A stretch of 64,000 nucleotides of DNA from Lustribacter sp965277075 (lineage in GTDB: Bacteria > Vulcanimicrobiota > Vulcanimicrobiia > Vulcanimicrobiales > Vulcanimicrobiaceae), in contig OZ255707.1 in NCBI GenBank assembly GCA_965277075.1, positions 744,001 through 808,000 on the forward strand, given 5' to 3'. How positions within the stretch are numbered: position 1 is the stretch's first letter; each line of letters opens with the position of its first letter. A program made the translations under genes and the position numbers. This document shows positions 49,747 to 57,847 of the stretch, in pieces. The notes under the pieces were generated by a model. It had not been told where the DNA came from, did no database searches, and saw only the letters and a program-made list of their open reading frames with translations.

Positions 49747-50446
49747 CCCGCTGGCCGACATGATCGCGGGTTTGCCGTTGCGCGACCGGCAAACCGCAGC
49801 CGGATTCGTCGCCGACTCGCTGCGCGATGCAATTCAACGCGGACGTCTCCTCGACGGCTCGGAACTGAATCAAGTTGCCCTCGCGATGCACTTTGGGACC
49901 TCGCGCGTCCCGGTGCGGGAAGCGCTGCGCGCGCTCGAAGCCGAAGGCTGGATCACGGCGTTGCCGCATCGGCGCGCCGTCGTCGTCGCGCTGGGCCCCG
50001 AGCGCGTCAACGAGATATTCGACGTGCGCGGCGTGCTCGAGGCACATCTCGTTCGAAAGGCGGCGCGCGTCGTCGCGGACGACGACATCGCGGAACTTCG
50101 CCGGCTCTGCGACGCTATGGATGTCATGACCGACCATCATGCCTGGGTTGCGGAGAATCGCCGCTTCCATCACGATCTCCTCGCCGCCGCCGCATCGCCG
50201 GTAACCCTCGAACTCATCGAGCAGCTCGGTGCGCAGGTCGAGCGCTATCTGCGTTTACATGGCGAGGACGTCATTCGCGAGCGGGAAGCCGGCGCCGAAC
50301 ATCGCGCCATCGTGGACGCGCTTGCGAGGCGCGACGGTGCCCGTGCCGCACACCTCATCGAAACACACATCGACCAGACGCGCCGGCGCGTGATCGCCGC
50401 CCTCGAAAATCAACGGGCACCTCTCGTCCCGTCGGAGAATCGCTGA
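49733..50446 (+). CDS. GntR-family regulator, FadR/FCD subgroup
   Basis: 237 residues. The winged helix is at 20-85 (ELNQVALAMHFGTSRVPVRE, then ALRALEAEGWI). The C-terminal FCD ligand domain has FDVRGVLEAHLVRKAAR, ENRRFHHDLLAAA and EHRAIVDALARRDGARAAHL with metal-binding His. It likely represses the operon through the palindrome at 47312-47333 and responds to an acid intermediate. Overlaps the Uma2-like gene's end by 14 bases. Confidence 0.92.
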   Translation: MTTVDPLADMIAGLPLRDRQTAAGFVADSLRDAIQRGRLLDGSELNQVALAMHFGTSRVPVREALRALEAEGWITALPHRRAVVVALGPERVNEIFDVRGVLEAHLVRKAARVVADDDIAELRRLCDAMDVMTDHHAWVAENRRFHHDLLAAAASPVTLELIEQLGAQVERYLRLHGEDVIREREAGAEHRAIVDALARRDGARAAHLIETHIDQTRRRVIAALENQRAPLVPSENR

Positions 50447-51495
50447 TGCCGTTACCATACGCTCGTACCGAGGTCAAAGAGCGCGCTCGTGCCGACTGGC
50501 ACGGCGCGTGCAACGTCACGCTTCCGTCGTTCACGCTCGCGATGGACGGGCTCAACGCGCAAGCGATCGAGCACGATATCCGGCTCGGGGCGCAGATGGG
50601 GTTCTGGGGAACGCTGATCGCCTCGGAGAGCGGCACGACGTTCGAAGAATACACGCGTTTCATGGAAATTGCCGCCGGCGCTGCACCGGCCGGCTTCAGG
50701 CTCGTCACGCATTTGAGTTTCGACACGGCTGACGCGATGATCGAAGCGGCAAAAACGGCGGAGGCGCTCGGCTTCGAAGCCGCGCTGCTTTCGTATCCGC
50801 CGTCGTTTCGGCCGTCGTCTGCAGCCGATATCGTTTCTTTCTCGCGCGATATCGCGGAGCGCACAGATCTCGCGCTGATTCTCTTCGCCGTGCCGACGTG
50901 GGGTTTCGGCTCGTTGCACGCGAGTAAGTTTCCGCCCGAAGCCGTCGCGGCAATGGCGAAATTCCCGACGGCGGCGGCGGTCAAGTACGAAGCAAACGCG
51001 CCCGCGACGACGACCGGCATCGCTGATCTTCTGCGGCGTTGTAAAGACGACGTCTTGATTGAAGTGCCGCTCGAGCAGTACGCGCCGGGCTTGATCGACT
51101 GGTTCGGCATGCAATGGATCGGAACGAGCGCGTACGACTCGTTCGGCGACCGCGTACCGCGTTGGTTCAAGCTGATCCGCGACGGTGAGTGGGACGCCGG
51201 AATGGAGCTGTACTGGAGTTACCAAGCAGCACGCGAAGCGAAGGGCGCATTCCATGCGACCTTTCCCGGCGCAAATCTGATTCATCGCGTCGGCTGGAAA
51301 TATCTGAGTTGGCTGCACGGCTACAGCGGCGGCTTGTTGCGCATGCCGCAGATGCGGCTGCTGCCGAATCAAATGAGCGCGTTGCGCACCGGACTGCAAC
51401 GCTCGGGTTTTACGTTGCCGGACGGTGACGACGGATTCTTCGCCGGACGCTTTCCGGTCGAATCCGATCGCGCACTTGCCGGCCTCGCTCGGTGA
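50446..51495 (+). CDS. DapA-family aldolase/lyase (dihydrodipicolinate synthase-like)
   Basis: 349 residues. A TIM barrel with LPSFTLAMDGLNAQAIEHDI, the GTT-like ESGTTFEEYTR and the Schiff-base Lys in AAVKYEANAP. The Tyr usual before it lies in the SYPPSFRP segment. Family members split or join pyruvate-type units; the length is at the long end, as in hydratase-aldolases of aromatic breakdown. TGATG overlap with the GntR gene. Confidence 0.85.
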   Translation: MPLPYARTEVKERARADWHGACNVTLPSFTLAMDGLNAQAIEHDIRLGAQMGFWGTLIASESGTTFEEYTRFMEIAAGAAPAGFRLVTHLSFDTADAMIEAAKTAEALGFEAALLSYPPSFRPSSAADIVSFSRDIAERTDLALILFAVPTWGFGSLHASKFPPEAVAAMAKFPTAAAVKYEANAPATTTGIADLLRRCKDDVLIEVPLEQYAPGLIDWFGMQWIGTSAYDSFGDRVPRWFKLIRDGEWDAGMELYWSYQAAREAKGAFHATFPGANLIHRVGWKYLSWLHGYSGGLLRMPQMRLLPNQMSALRTGLQRSGFTLPDGDDGFFAGRFPVESDRALAGLAR

Positions 51496-52523
51496 CGCTG
51501 TTTTACGACGGCGACTTTCTCGCGCGGCATCTTTCGCACGACCTGGCGATGCGCGCGATGGACGCATGCTTCGATGCGGAAGCGGACGGCAAAACGACGT
51601 TGCCCCCGCGGACCGACACGGCAAGCGGGCGCGGCTTCATCCGGGTGATGCCGGCGGTGCTCGACGACATGATGGGTTGCAAAATCATGACGCTCGTCGA
51701 AGGCAATGGAACGCGCTACCTCGTGATGCTCTACGACATCGCGAGCGGCGCACTCGTCGCGCTCTTCGATGCCGACGAGTTAACGCGTATCCGTACCGCC
51801 GCTGTTACGGCGCTCGCGGCGAACGCGATGCTTGCCGAGCCGCCGCACGAGGTCGCGTTGATCGGAACGGGTTTCGAGGCGGCCGGCCACCTTCGCTTGA
51901 TGGCCCACGTCTGGCCGTTGGAACGGGCCGTCGTCTACAGCCCGAACGCGGAGCGGCGCCTCCGGTTTGCCATTGAGATGGAGCGCGAACTCGGCATCGA
52001 CGTCGTCGCGGTCTCGAGCGAAGCCGACGCTTTGCGCGATCGGCCCGTCGTCGTGCTGGCGACGAAGTCGAAAACGCCGGTGATCGACGGTGCCGGTCTC
52101 GCAGACGGCAGCATCGTCCTCTCGATCGGTTCTACCCGGCTCGATCTGCGCGAGTTGGACGATGTGTCGCTCGCCCGCGCGTCGATGGTCGTTGCCGATG
52201 ATCCGCAAATGATCCGGCTCGAGTCGGCGGACATCGCCGAGGGGATCGCGGCCGGCTTCCTCGACCCGGCGCGGATCGTTGCGCTTTCCGCGTTCCGGCG
52301 CGGAACGCGGCCCGATCGGGACGACCGGACCGGCACGATTGCCGTCTTCAAATCGGTCGGCACCGCCCTGCAAGACTTAGCTCTCGCCCGAATGCTTTAC
52401 CAAGAGGAGTCGTTGCGCGCAGCGGCCCGCGTGCTGCCCGAACTCACCCGGCTGAAGCCGTTCGCGGAAAAGGCTTTTGGAACCGTGTCCGCCGTAACCG
52501 CTCACACCGCCACTCGAAGGTAG
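51492..52523 (+). CDS. Ornithine cyclodeaminase / mu-crystallin family protein
   Basis: 343 residues from GTG 51492. Motifs: KIMTLVEGNGTRYLVMLYD, DADELTRIRTAAVTALAANA, the NAD site ALIGTGFEAAGHLRLMAHV, and VLATKSKTPVIDGAGL. It is a paralogue of the protein at 18911. In such catabolic operons these enzymes often act on cyclic imines or hydroxy acids rather than on ornithine. Confidence 0.86.
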   Translation: MTLFYDGDFLARHLSHDLAMRAMDACFDAEADGKTTLPPRTDTASGRGFIRVMPAVLDDMMGCKIMTLVEGNGTRYLVMLYDIASGALVALFDADELTRIRTAAVTALAANAMLAEPPHEVALIGTGFEAAGHLRLMAHVWPLERAVVYSPNAERRLRFAIEMERELGIDVVAVSSEADALRDRPVVVLATKSKTPVIDGAGLADGSIVLSIGSTRLDLRELDDVSLARASMVVADDPQMIRLESADIAEGIAAGFLDPARIVALSAFRRGTRPDRDDRTGTIAVFKSVGTALQDLALARMLYQEESLRAAARVLPELTRLKPFAEKAFGTVSAVTAHTATRR

Positions 52524-52529
52524 TTTCGC

Positions 52530-53942
52530 ATGATCGCTCCGCCCAAGACGATCGATTCCATCAATCCGGCGACCGGCGAACGGCTCGAGTCGTTCGCCTT
52601 GCACACGCCCGAGGAAATCGATGCAATCCTCGGCCGCGCGGTCAATGCGCAGCGTGAATGGGCGCAGCGGACCTTCGCGGACCGGGCGGCGCTCGTGCAC
52701 CGTGCTGCCCGCGTGCTGCGTGAGAATCGCGCGCGCTTCGCCATGAACATCACGCGCGAGATGGGCAAGCCGATCGTCGACGCGGAGGCGGAGATCGATA
52801 AGTGCGCGCTGGCGTGTGATTTTTACGCCGATAACGCGCAAGCGTTTCTGGCCGACGAGCACATCGCGTCGAGCGCGACCGAAAGCTACATCTCCTATCA
52901 GCCTTTAGGCGTCGTGCTCGCGGTGATGCCGTGGAATTTCCCGTTCTGGCAAGTGATCCGTTTTGCCGCACCGGCGTTGATGGCCGGCAACACCGGTGTG
53001 CTCAAGCACGCCAGCAACGTCACGCGGTGCGCGATCGATCTCGAGCAGGTCTTTCGCGACGCCGGTTTCCCCGACGGCGCGTTTGCCACCCTGATCGTTC
53101 CCGGCGCGGAGGTGAAGGATCTGATTTCCGACGATCGGATCTCTGCCGTTACGATCACCGGCAGCGAGCCCGCCGGCGTATCGGTCGCGACCGAAAGCGG
53201 CCGTGCGCTCAAGAAACACGTGCTCGAGCTCGGGGGATCGGACGCATTCATCGTGTTGGCCGACGCGGACATCACCGCAGCTGCGGCGACGGCGGCAAAA
53301 GCGCGCTACCAGAATGCCGGGCAGAGTTGCATCTGCGCGAAACGCTTCATCATCGAAGCATCGGTATACGATGCGTTCGTCGCCGCCTTCGTCGATGCCG
53401 CTGCGGCGTACACGATCGGCGATCCGGAAGATCGCGCAACGACCATGGGACCGCTCGCGCGGGCCGATCTGCGCGACGATTTGATCGATCAGATCGACGC
53501 CTCGGTCAAACGCGGCGCACGCGTCGTGCTCGGCGGCACGACGCCGAGCCGCCCCGGTGCGTTCTTCGACGCGACGATCCTCGTCGACGTCAACGATGAC
53601 ATGCGCGTCTTTCGTGAGGAGACGTTCGGCCCCGTCGCCGCGGTGATTCGCGCACGCGACGCGGAGCACGCGATCGCACTTGCCAACGATTCGATCTTCG
53701 GTCTCGGCGGCGCGCTCTGGACACGGGACGTCGAGCGCGGCAAAGCGCTCGCCCGACGCATCGTGACGGGCGCCGTGTTCGTCAACGGCATGACCGCGTC
53801 GGATCCGCGCTTGCCGTTCGGCGGGGTGAAGCACAGCGGCTACGGCCGCGAATTATCCTACCTCGGCATTCGTGAATTCATGAACGTGCAAACGATTTGG
53901 GTCGGGCCGGCACAAACGCCGCAACCGCCAGCGACGGAGTAA
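52530..53942 (+). CDS. Aldehyde dehydrogenase (succinate-semialdehyde type)
   Basis: 470 residues. MPWNFPFWQVIR, TGSEPAGVSVATESGRALKK, the catalytic Glu in HVLELGGSDAFIVLADAD and the nucleophile Cys in NAGQSCICAKRF are all present. FVNGMTASDPRLPFGGVKHS is typical of the succinate-semialdehyde group. It would oxidise the aldehyde made by the DapA-type enzyme or the ThDP enzyme next to it. Confidence 0.93.
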   Translation: MIAPPKTIDSINPATGERLESFALHTPEEIDAILGRAVNAQREWAQRTFADRAALVHRAARVLRENRARFAMNITREMGKPIVDAEAEIDKCALACDFYADNAQAFLADEHIASSATESYISYQPLGVVLAVMPWNFPFWQVIRFAAPALMAGNTGVLKHASNVTRCAIDLEQVFRDAGFPDGAFATLIVPGAEVKDLISDDRISAVTITGSEPAGVSVATESGRALKKHVLELGGSDAFIVLADADITAAAATAAKARYQNAGQSCICAKRFIIEASVYDAFVAAFVDAAAAYTIGDPEDRATTMGPLARADLRDDLIDQIDASVKRGARVVLGGTTPSRPGAFFDATILVDVNDDMRVFREETFGPVAAVIRARDAEHAIALANDSIFGLGGALWTRDVERGKALARRIVTGAVFVNGMTASDPRLPFGGVKHSGYGRELSYLGIREFMNVQTIWVGPAQTPQPPATE

Positions 53943-53952
53943 AGGGGAAACC

Positions 53953-55902
53953 ATGGCAAAACAATCTGGCGTCGACCGGCGCTCGTTTATCGCAGGGATC
54001 GCAACGGCGAGCGCAGGCGCTGCGGCTGCCGGCGTCGCGAACGCCGCACCGGCCGACGCTTCAACGGTCGCACCGGCGAAGCTATCGCCTCCGTCCGCGA
54101 CGCTCGCGGCGGCAGAAACCGAGAATCCTACCGGAGCCGTCTTCGTCGCCGATCGTTGGCATATCAAAAATGCCGGCTCGGATTACATGGTCGACTGCCT
54201 CAAGCATGCGGGCTATGACTACCTCACCTGCATGCCGGGTTCGACGTTTCGCGGCATTCACGAGTCGATCATCAACTACAGCGGCAATACAAAGCCCGAG
54301 ATGCTCTCGTGCACGCACGAAGAGATTTCCGCCGGCATGGCCCACGGATACTTCAAAATGTCGGGCAAGCCGATGGCGATCCTCATCCACAATACCGTCG
54401 GTTTGCAACATGCATCGATGGCAATCTACAACGCCTTCGCCGATCGCGTGCCCATGATGATCATCGTCGGCAACCTGGCCGACGCCGCAACGCGGCGGCC
54501 GGGCGTCGAGTGGTTTCATACCGCTACGGACGTCGCGGCAATCGTCCGCGGATACGTGAAGTATGACTCGCAGCCCGCATCGCTCTCGGCCTACGGCGAA
54601 GAGTTCATGAAGGCGCATTCACTCGCGATGACGCCGCCGTTCGATCCGGTGCTGGTCGTTTGCGACGGAGACTTGCAAGAGGATCCGATGAACGAAACCC
54701 CGCTGCCGATGCGGACGTTCACGCCGGTGCGTCCGCCGGTCGCCGACCCCGCGGTGCTCGCCGACGTCGCGAAGGCGCTCGTGAATGCCCAAAACCCCGT
54801 CATCGTCGCCGACCGCGTCGCGCGCACGCCGGCCGGCATGAAGCATCTCGTCGAACTCGCGGAATTGCTCCAAGTTCCGGTCATCGATCAGATGAATCGG
54901 ATGAATTTCCCCAACGATCATCACCTCTACGCGGCGTTCGACGGCCGCGCGTTGATCGGGCAGGCCGACCTCGTCCTCGGTCTCGAGCTGACCGATCTTT
55001 TTGGTGTCGTCGCCGACGTCGTCGATCTCGCACAACGCAAGACCGTGATGAAAATCAAGCCGAACACGACGGTCATCGCCATCAGCGCGCTGTACGGCGA
55101 AGGACAAGGCAATTGGCAAGATCAGCAGCGATATTTCCAACCGACAATGGCGATCAGCGGCGACAGTGAAGCATCGCTGCCGTATTTGATCGATGCCGTG
55201 AATCGCGCGATGACGAGCGAACGTCGTTCGCAGAACCCGCAGCGTTCGGCGCATTTTGCCGCGGCGTTCACGAAGCGCCGGCAGGCGAACCTCGAAGAAG
55301 CCTCGCTGGGGTGGGACGCCTCGCCCGTCAGCGTCGCTCGCATGTGCGCCGTTACCTACGAGCAAATCAGGAACGACGACTTCTCGCTCGTTTCGTCGAC
55401 GACGTTCCAGAGCCGTTGGCCCCAGCGCCTTTGGGGGCTCAATAAGCCTTGGCACTATAACGGTGACGCCGGCGCCTACGGTGTCGGCTACGGGTTGCCG
55501 GCCTCCGTCGGCGCGGCGCTCGCTGCGCGCGACCAAGGCCGATACGCGGTCAATATTCAGGGAGACGGCGACTTCATGGTGTTACCCGGCTCGCTTTGGA
55601 CCGCCGCTCACCACAAGATTCCGCTCCTCACGATCATGCACAACAATCGTGCTTGGCACCAGGAGACGATGCATGTCCAGCGCATGGCCGACCGGCGTGA
55701 GCGCCAGCCGCTGCACGCGAAAGTCGGGACGATCATCGACGACCCTGCGATCGACTACGCGAAAATGGCGCAGTCGATGGGCGTCTACGCCGATGCTCCC
55801 GTGACCAATCCCGATCAGCTCGCGCCGGCGATCGCACGCGCGTTGAAGGTCGTCAAAACTGGCCGTCCGGCCTTGGTCGACGTTGTGGCGCAGGGACGAT
55901 GA
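53953..55902 (+). CDS. Tat-exported thiamine-diphosphate enzyme
   Basis: 649 residues. The first 32 are a twin-arginine signal (DRRSFIAGIATASAGAAAAG, ending in ANA). The rest has the acetolactate-synthase/benzoylformate-decarboxylase layout: Pyr domain with catalytic Glu in CTHEEISAGMAHGYFKMSGK, a central domain (NPVIVADRVARTPAGMKHLV) and a PP domain with the metal and cofactor motif GDGDFMVLPG ... MHNNRAWH. ThDP enzymes are normally cytoplasmic, so folding with cofactor and export through Tat is unusual. AAAGGGGAAA precedes the ATG. It overlaps a cytochrome c gene by four bases. Confidence 0.88.
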   Translation: MAKQSGVDRRSFIAGIATASAGAAAAGVANAAPADASTVAPAKLSPPSATLAAAETENPTGAVFVADRWHIKNAGSDYMVDCLKHAGYDYLTCMPGSTFRGIHESIINYSGNTKPEMLSCTHEEISAGMAHGYFKMSGKPMAILIHNTVGLQHASMAIYNAFADRVPMMIIVGNLADAATRRPGVEWFHTATDVAAIVRGYVKYDSQPASLSAYGEEFMKAHSLAMTPPFDPVLVVCDGDLQEDPMNETPLPMRTFTPVRPPVADPAVLADVAKALVNAQNPVIVADRVARTPAGMKHLVELAELLQVPVIDQMNRMNFPNDHHLYAAFDGRALIGQADLVLGLELTDLFGVVADVVDLAQRKTVMKIKPNTTVIAISALYGEGQGNWQDQQRYFQPTMAISGDSEASLPYLIDAVNRAMTSERRSQNPQRSAHFAAAFTKRRQANLEEASLGWDASPVSVARMCAVTYEQIRNDDFSLVSSTTFQSRWPQRLWGLNKPWHYNGDAGAYGVGYGLPASVGAALAARDQGRYAVNIQGDGDFMVLPGSLWTAAHHKIPLLTIMHNNRAWHQETMHVQRMADRRERQPLHAKVGTIIDDPAIDYAKMAQSMGVYADAPVTNPDQLAPAIARALKVVKTGRPALVDVVAQGR

Positions 55903-56285
55903 GCATGCGCCGCTTCATTCCGGTCGCCTTGACGACGTTGGCGTTAGCGATGACGCTCGGCCCGCTCGATGCGCAAACGACGGCGCCGCAGGGCGACGCA
56001 ACGCGCGGGAAGGCGTCGTTCGTCGCATACGGTTGCTACGAGTGTCATGGCACGTTGGGTCAGGGCAACTATATGTCCGCGCCGCACATCGCGCCGCATC
56101 CGATTCCGTATGTCGCGCTCATCGCGTACATCCGGCGACCGTCGGGCGAAATGCCGTCGTATGCTGCGACGATTCTTCCCGACAAAGACGTCGCCGATAT
56201 CTATGCCTATCTGAGCTCGATCCCGGCCGCCAAAACCGCCGCGGCGATTCCGGCGCTCTCGAACGTGCCGACGACGCCGAAATAA
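55899..56285 (+). CDS. Class I c-type cytochrome, partner of the ThDP enzyme
   Basis: 128 residues. Signal peptide RFIPVALTTLALAMTLGPLD, then one haem site CYECH near residue 46. The Met ligand is probably in GEMPSYAATI. ILPDKDVADIYAYLSSIP is the usual last helix. The ATGA overlap with the ThDP gene means equal expression; an electron path from that enzyme to this cytochrome is an attractive reading. Confidence 0.88.
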   Translation: MSMRRFIPVALTTLALAMTLGPLDAQTTAPQGDATRGKASFVAYGCYECHGTLGQGNYMSAPHIAPHPIPYVALIAYIRRPSGEMPSYAATILPDKDVADIYAYLSSIPAAKTAAAIPALSNVPTTPK

Positions 56286-56288
56286 CGA

Positions 56289-56714
56289 TCAGCGCTTCAG
56301 CACGCGCGCCAGCTTTTCAAAAAGCCCTTCGATCGCGCGCTGATGGCCGTCCTCGAGCCGCTTCCACAGGAGGCGGCCTTCGGTGTCGGAGAGCGTCGCA
56401 TTCAATCGGTGCGTTACCGTCGTCTTCTTGCCTTCGTTCGCGATGATGAAGGCGTGCGTCCCCTCGACGCCGTCGTTGTCGATGCGCCACACGATCGTCT
56501 TCTCCGGCTCGACAGCGTCGAGCACGGCGTGGATACCGAGATGCCATTCTTCCGTCTGTCCCGGCGTCAGCGGCCCCGGGCTGCGCATGAAGGGCGTTGA
56601 GGCGAACGGCCACACCGCGTCGGCCGAGGTCCCCATTTCGCTGAGCAGCTGGAAAATGCGTTTGGGCGTTCCGGAGAACGTACGATCGAACGCGACATCG
56701 ACGGGAATCGGCAT
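56289..56714 (-). CDS. SRPBCC/polyketide-cyclase-like protein
   Basis: 141 residues from ATG 56714. The START-like fold is suggested by MPIPVDVAFDRTFSGTPKRI at the start, EWHLGIHAVLDAVEPEKTIV in the middle and a long last helix (LLWKRLEDGHQRAIEGLFEK). Such proteins bind hydrophobic ligands. Convergent with the cytochrome gene, three bases apart. Confidence 0.7.
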   Translation of the reverse strand: MPIPVDVAFDRTFSGTPKRIFQLLSEMGTSADAVWPFASTPFMRSPGPLTPGQTEEWHLGIHAVLDAVEPEKTIVWRIDNDGVEGTHAFIIANEGKKTTVTHRLNATLSDTEGRLLWKRLEDGHQRAIEGLFEKLARVLKR

Positions 56715-56804
56715 GCTTGCAAGGTTCGGTCCGGCGAACCGACGACGCCTGCGCCGCTCTCGGGCTGCAACAAAATTGATACCGATGATCACGGGCAGGC
56801 GCGA

Positions 56805-57236
56805 ATGATCGAACGGTACGTCGCACGCTTCGCAAACACGCATCGTTCGGTTGCCGTCGCACGAGCGGCGGTCATCGTGTATGCGGAACGCTGCGGTTTC
56901 ACCGGCCAAGATCTCGCCGACCTCGAAAGCGCTGTCGGCGAGGCGTTGGCGAACGCAGCCGAACACGGTTTCCGGGACGGTACCTTCGTCGATGTGAATG
57001 CCTATATCGACGGCGACGGCCTCATCGTCGACGTCCGCGACGACGGCCCGGGATTCGCGCACAAGACGTCGAGTACGCCGCGCGAGCCGGTGACCGGTTC
57101 GCCGCGTGGTTTCGGCATGCACATCATGCGCATGCTGGTCGACGCCGTCGAGTACGGCGACCGTGGGCGGCACGTCCGCTTGATCAAGCGACTCCCGCCG
57201 GCGGCTACCGGCGAAGATCGAAGCGCGCTCGCTTAA
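56805..57236 (+). CDS. RsbW-like anti-sigma / serine kinase ATP-binding protein
   Basis: 143 residues of the GHKL fold: N-box EALANAAEHGFRDGTFVDV, G1 box VDVRDDGPGFAHK and G2 box GFGMHIMRMLVDAVEY. Small lone domains like this are anti-sigma factors or their switch kinases. No anti-anti-sigma or sigma gene is close. Its stop overlaps that of the next gene on the other strand. Confidence 0.88.
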   Translation: MIERYVARFANTHRSVAVARAAVIVYAERCGFTGQDLADLESAVGEALANAAEHGFRDGTFVDVNAYIDGDGLIVDVRDDGPGFAHKTSSTPREPVTGSPRGFGMHIMRMLVDAVEYGDRGRHVRLIKRLPPAATGEDRSALA

Positions 57237-57514
57237 ACGGCGTCGCCTCGTTGGCTCGGCCGAAAATCGACTTCGATCACGTTGCCACCGCGCGGATCGT
57301 GATGTGCGCGCTCGGAGGCATGTTGATGGCCGCACTCGTGACACACCTCGATCGCAAACTGCGTTTTTGCTTCGAGGTCGAGCGTTGCGTCGAGCAACGC
57401 TTCGCGAACGCCCGGTTTCAGCTCTCGATCGAGCGTCGTCTCGAGGCGAACTTTCGCCTCGACCGCGTCCCGCAGCTCGTAGATCGCATTGATCTTGTCC
57501 CGTGACTCGCTCAT
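57233..57514 (-). CDS. Small protein with CxxCGHxH motif, downstream of rpsJ
   Basis: 93 residues. Residues 1-55 are charged and helical (DKINAIYELRDAVEAKVRLE). A Cys/His cluster (CHECGHQHASERAHH) near residue 58 could bind zinc. It begins 24 bases after rpsJ on the same strand and may be the last gene of that transcript. Not recognised. Confidence 0.6.
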   Translation of the reverse strand: MSESRDKINAIYELRDAVEAKVRLETTLDRELKPGVREALLDATLDLEAKTQFAIEVCHECGHQHASERAHHDPRGGNVIEVDFRPSQRGDAV

Positions 57515-57538
57515 CGTCCGCGAAGCGTACCCGAAAAT

Positions 57539-57847
57539 CTACGCTTTGAGTTCGATGTCGACGCCGGCCGGGAGATCGAGGTGCATCAGTGCGTCCATCG
57601 TCTTCGGTGAGGCCTGAAGAATGTCGATGAGGCGCTTGTGCGTACGCATCTCGAAATGCTCGCGGCTCTTTTTGTCGACGTGGGGTGAACGCAACACGCA
57701 GACGCGGTTGATCTCCGTCGGCAGCGGCACCGGCCCGCTAACGAACGCACCGGTGCGCTTCGCTGTATCGACGATGCGCTCGGCGGATTGATCGAGAACG
57801 GCATGGTCGTAGGCCTTCAGCCGGATACGAATCTTCTGCTTCGCCAT
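57539..57847 (-). CDS. rpsJ: 30S ribosomal protein S10
   Basis: 102 residues: MAKQKIRIRLKAYDHAVLDQ, SGPVPLPTEINRVCVLRSPH and MRTHKRLIDILQASPKTMDA. It also serves NusB-dependent antitermination. ATG 57847 shares a base with the tuf stop. It is cut off from rplC by the 14-kb catabolic region. Confidence 0.97.
   Translation of the reverse strand: MAKQKIRIRLKAYDHAVLDQSAERIVDTAKRTGAFVSGPVPLPTEINRVCVLRSPHVDKKSREHFEMRTHKRLIDILQASPKTMDALMHLDLPAGVDIELKA

Noticed and set aside
15458..57538. The two 14-kb regions as recognisable mobile islands
   Set aside because: No integrase, transposase, tRNA site or direct repeats at the ends were found. Base composition looks like that of the flanks by eye.
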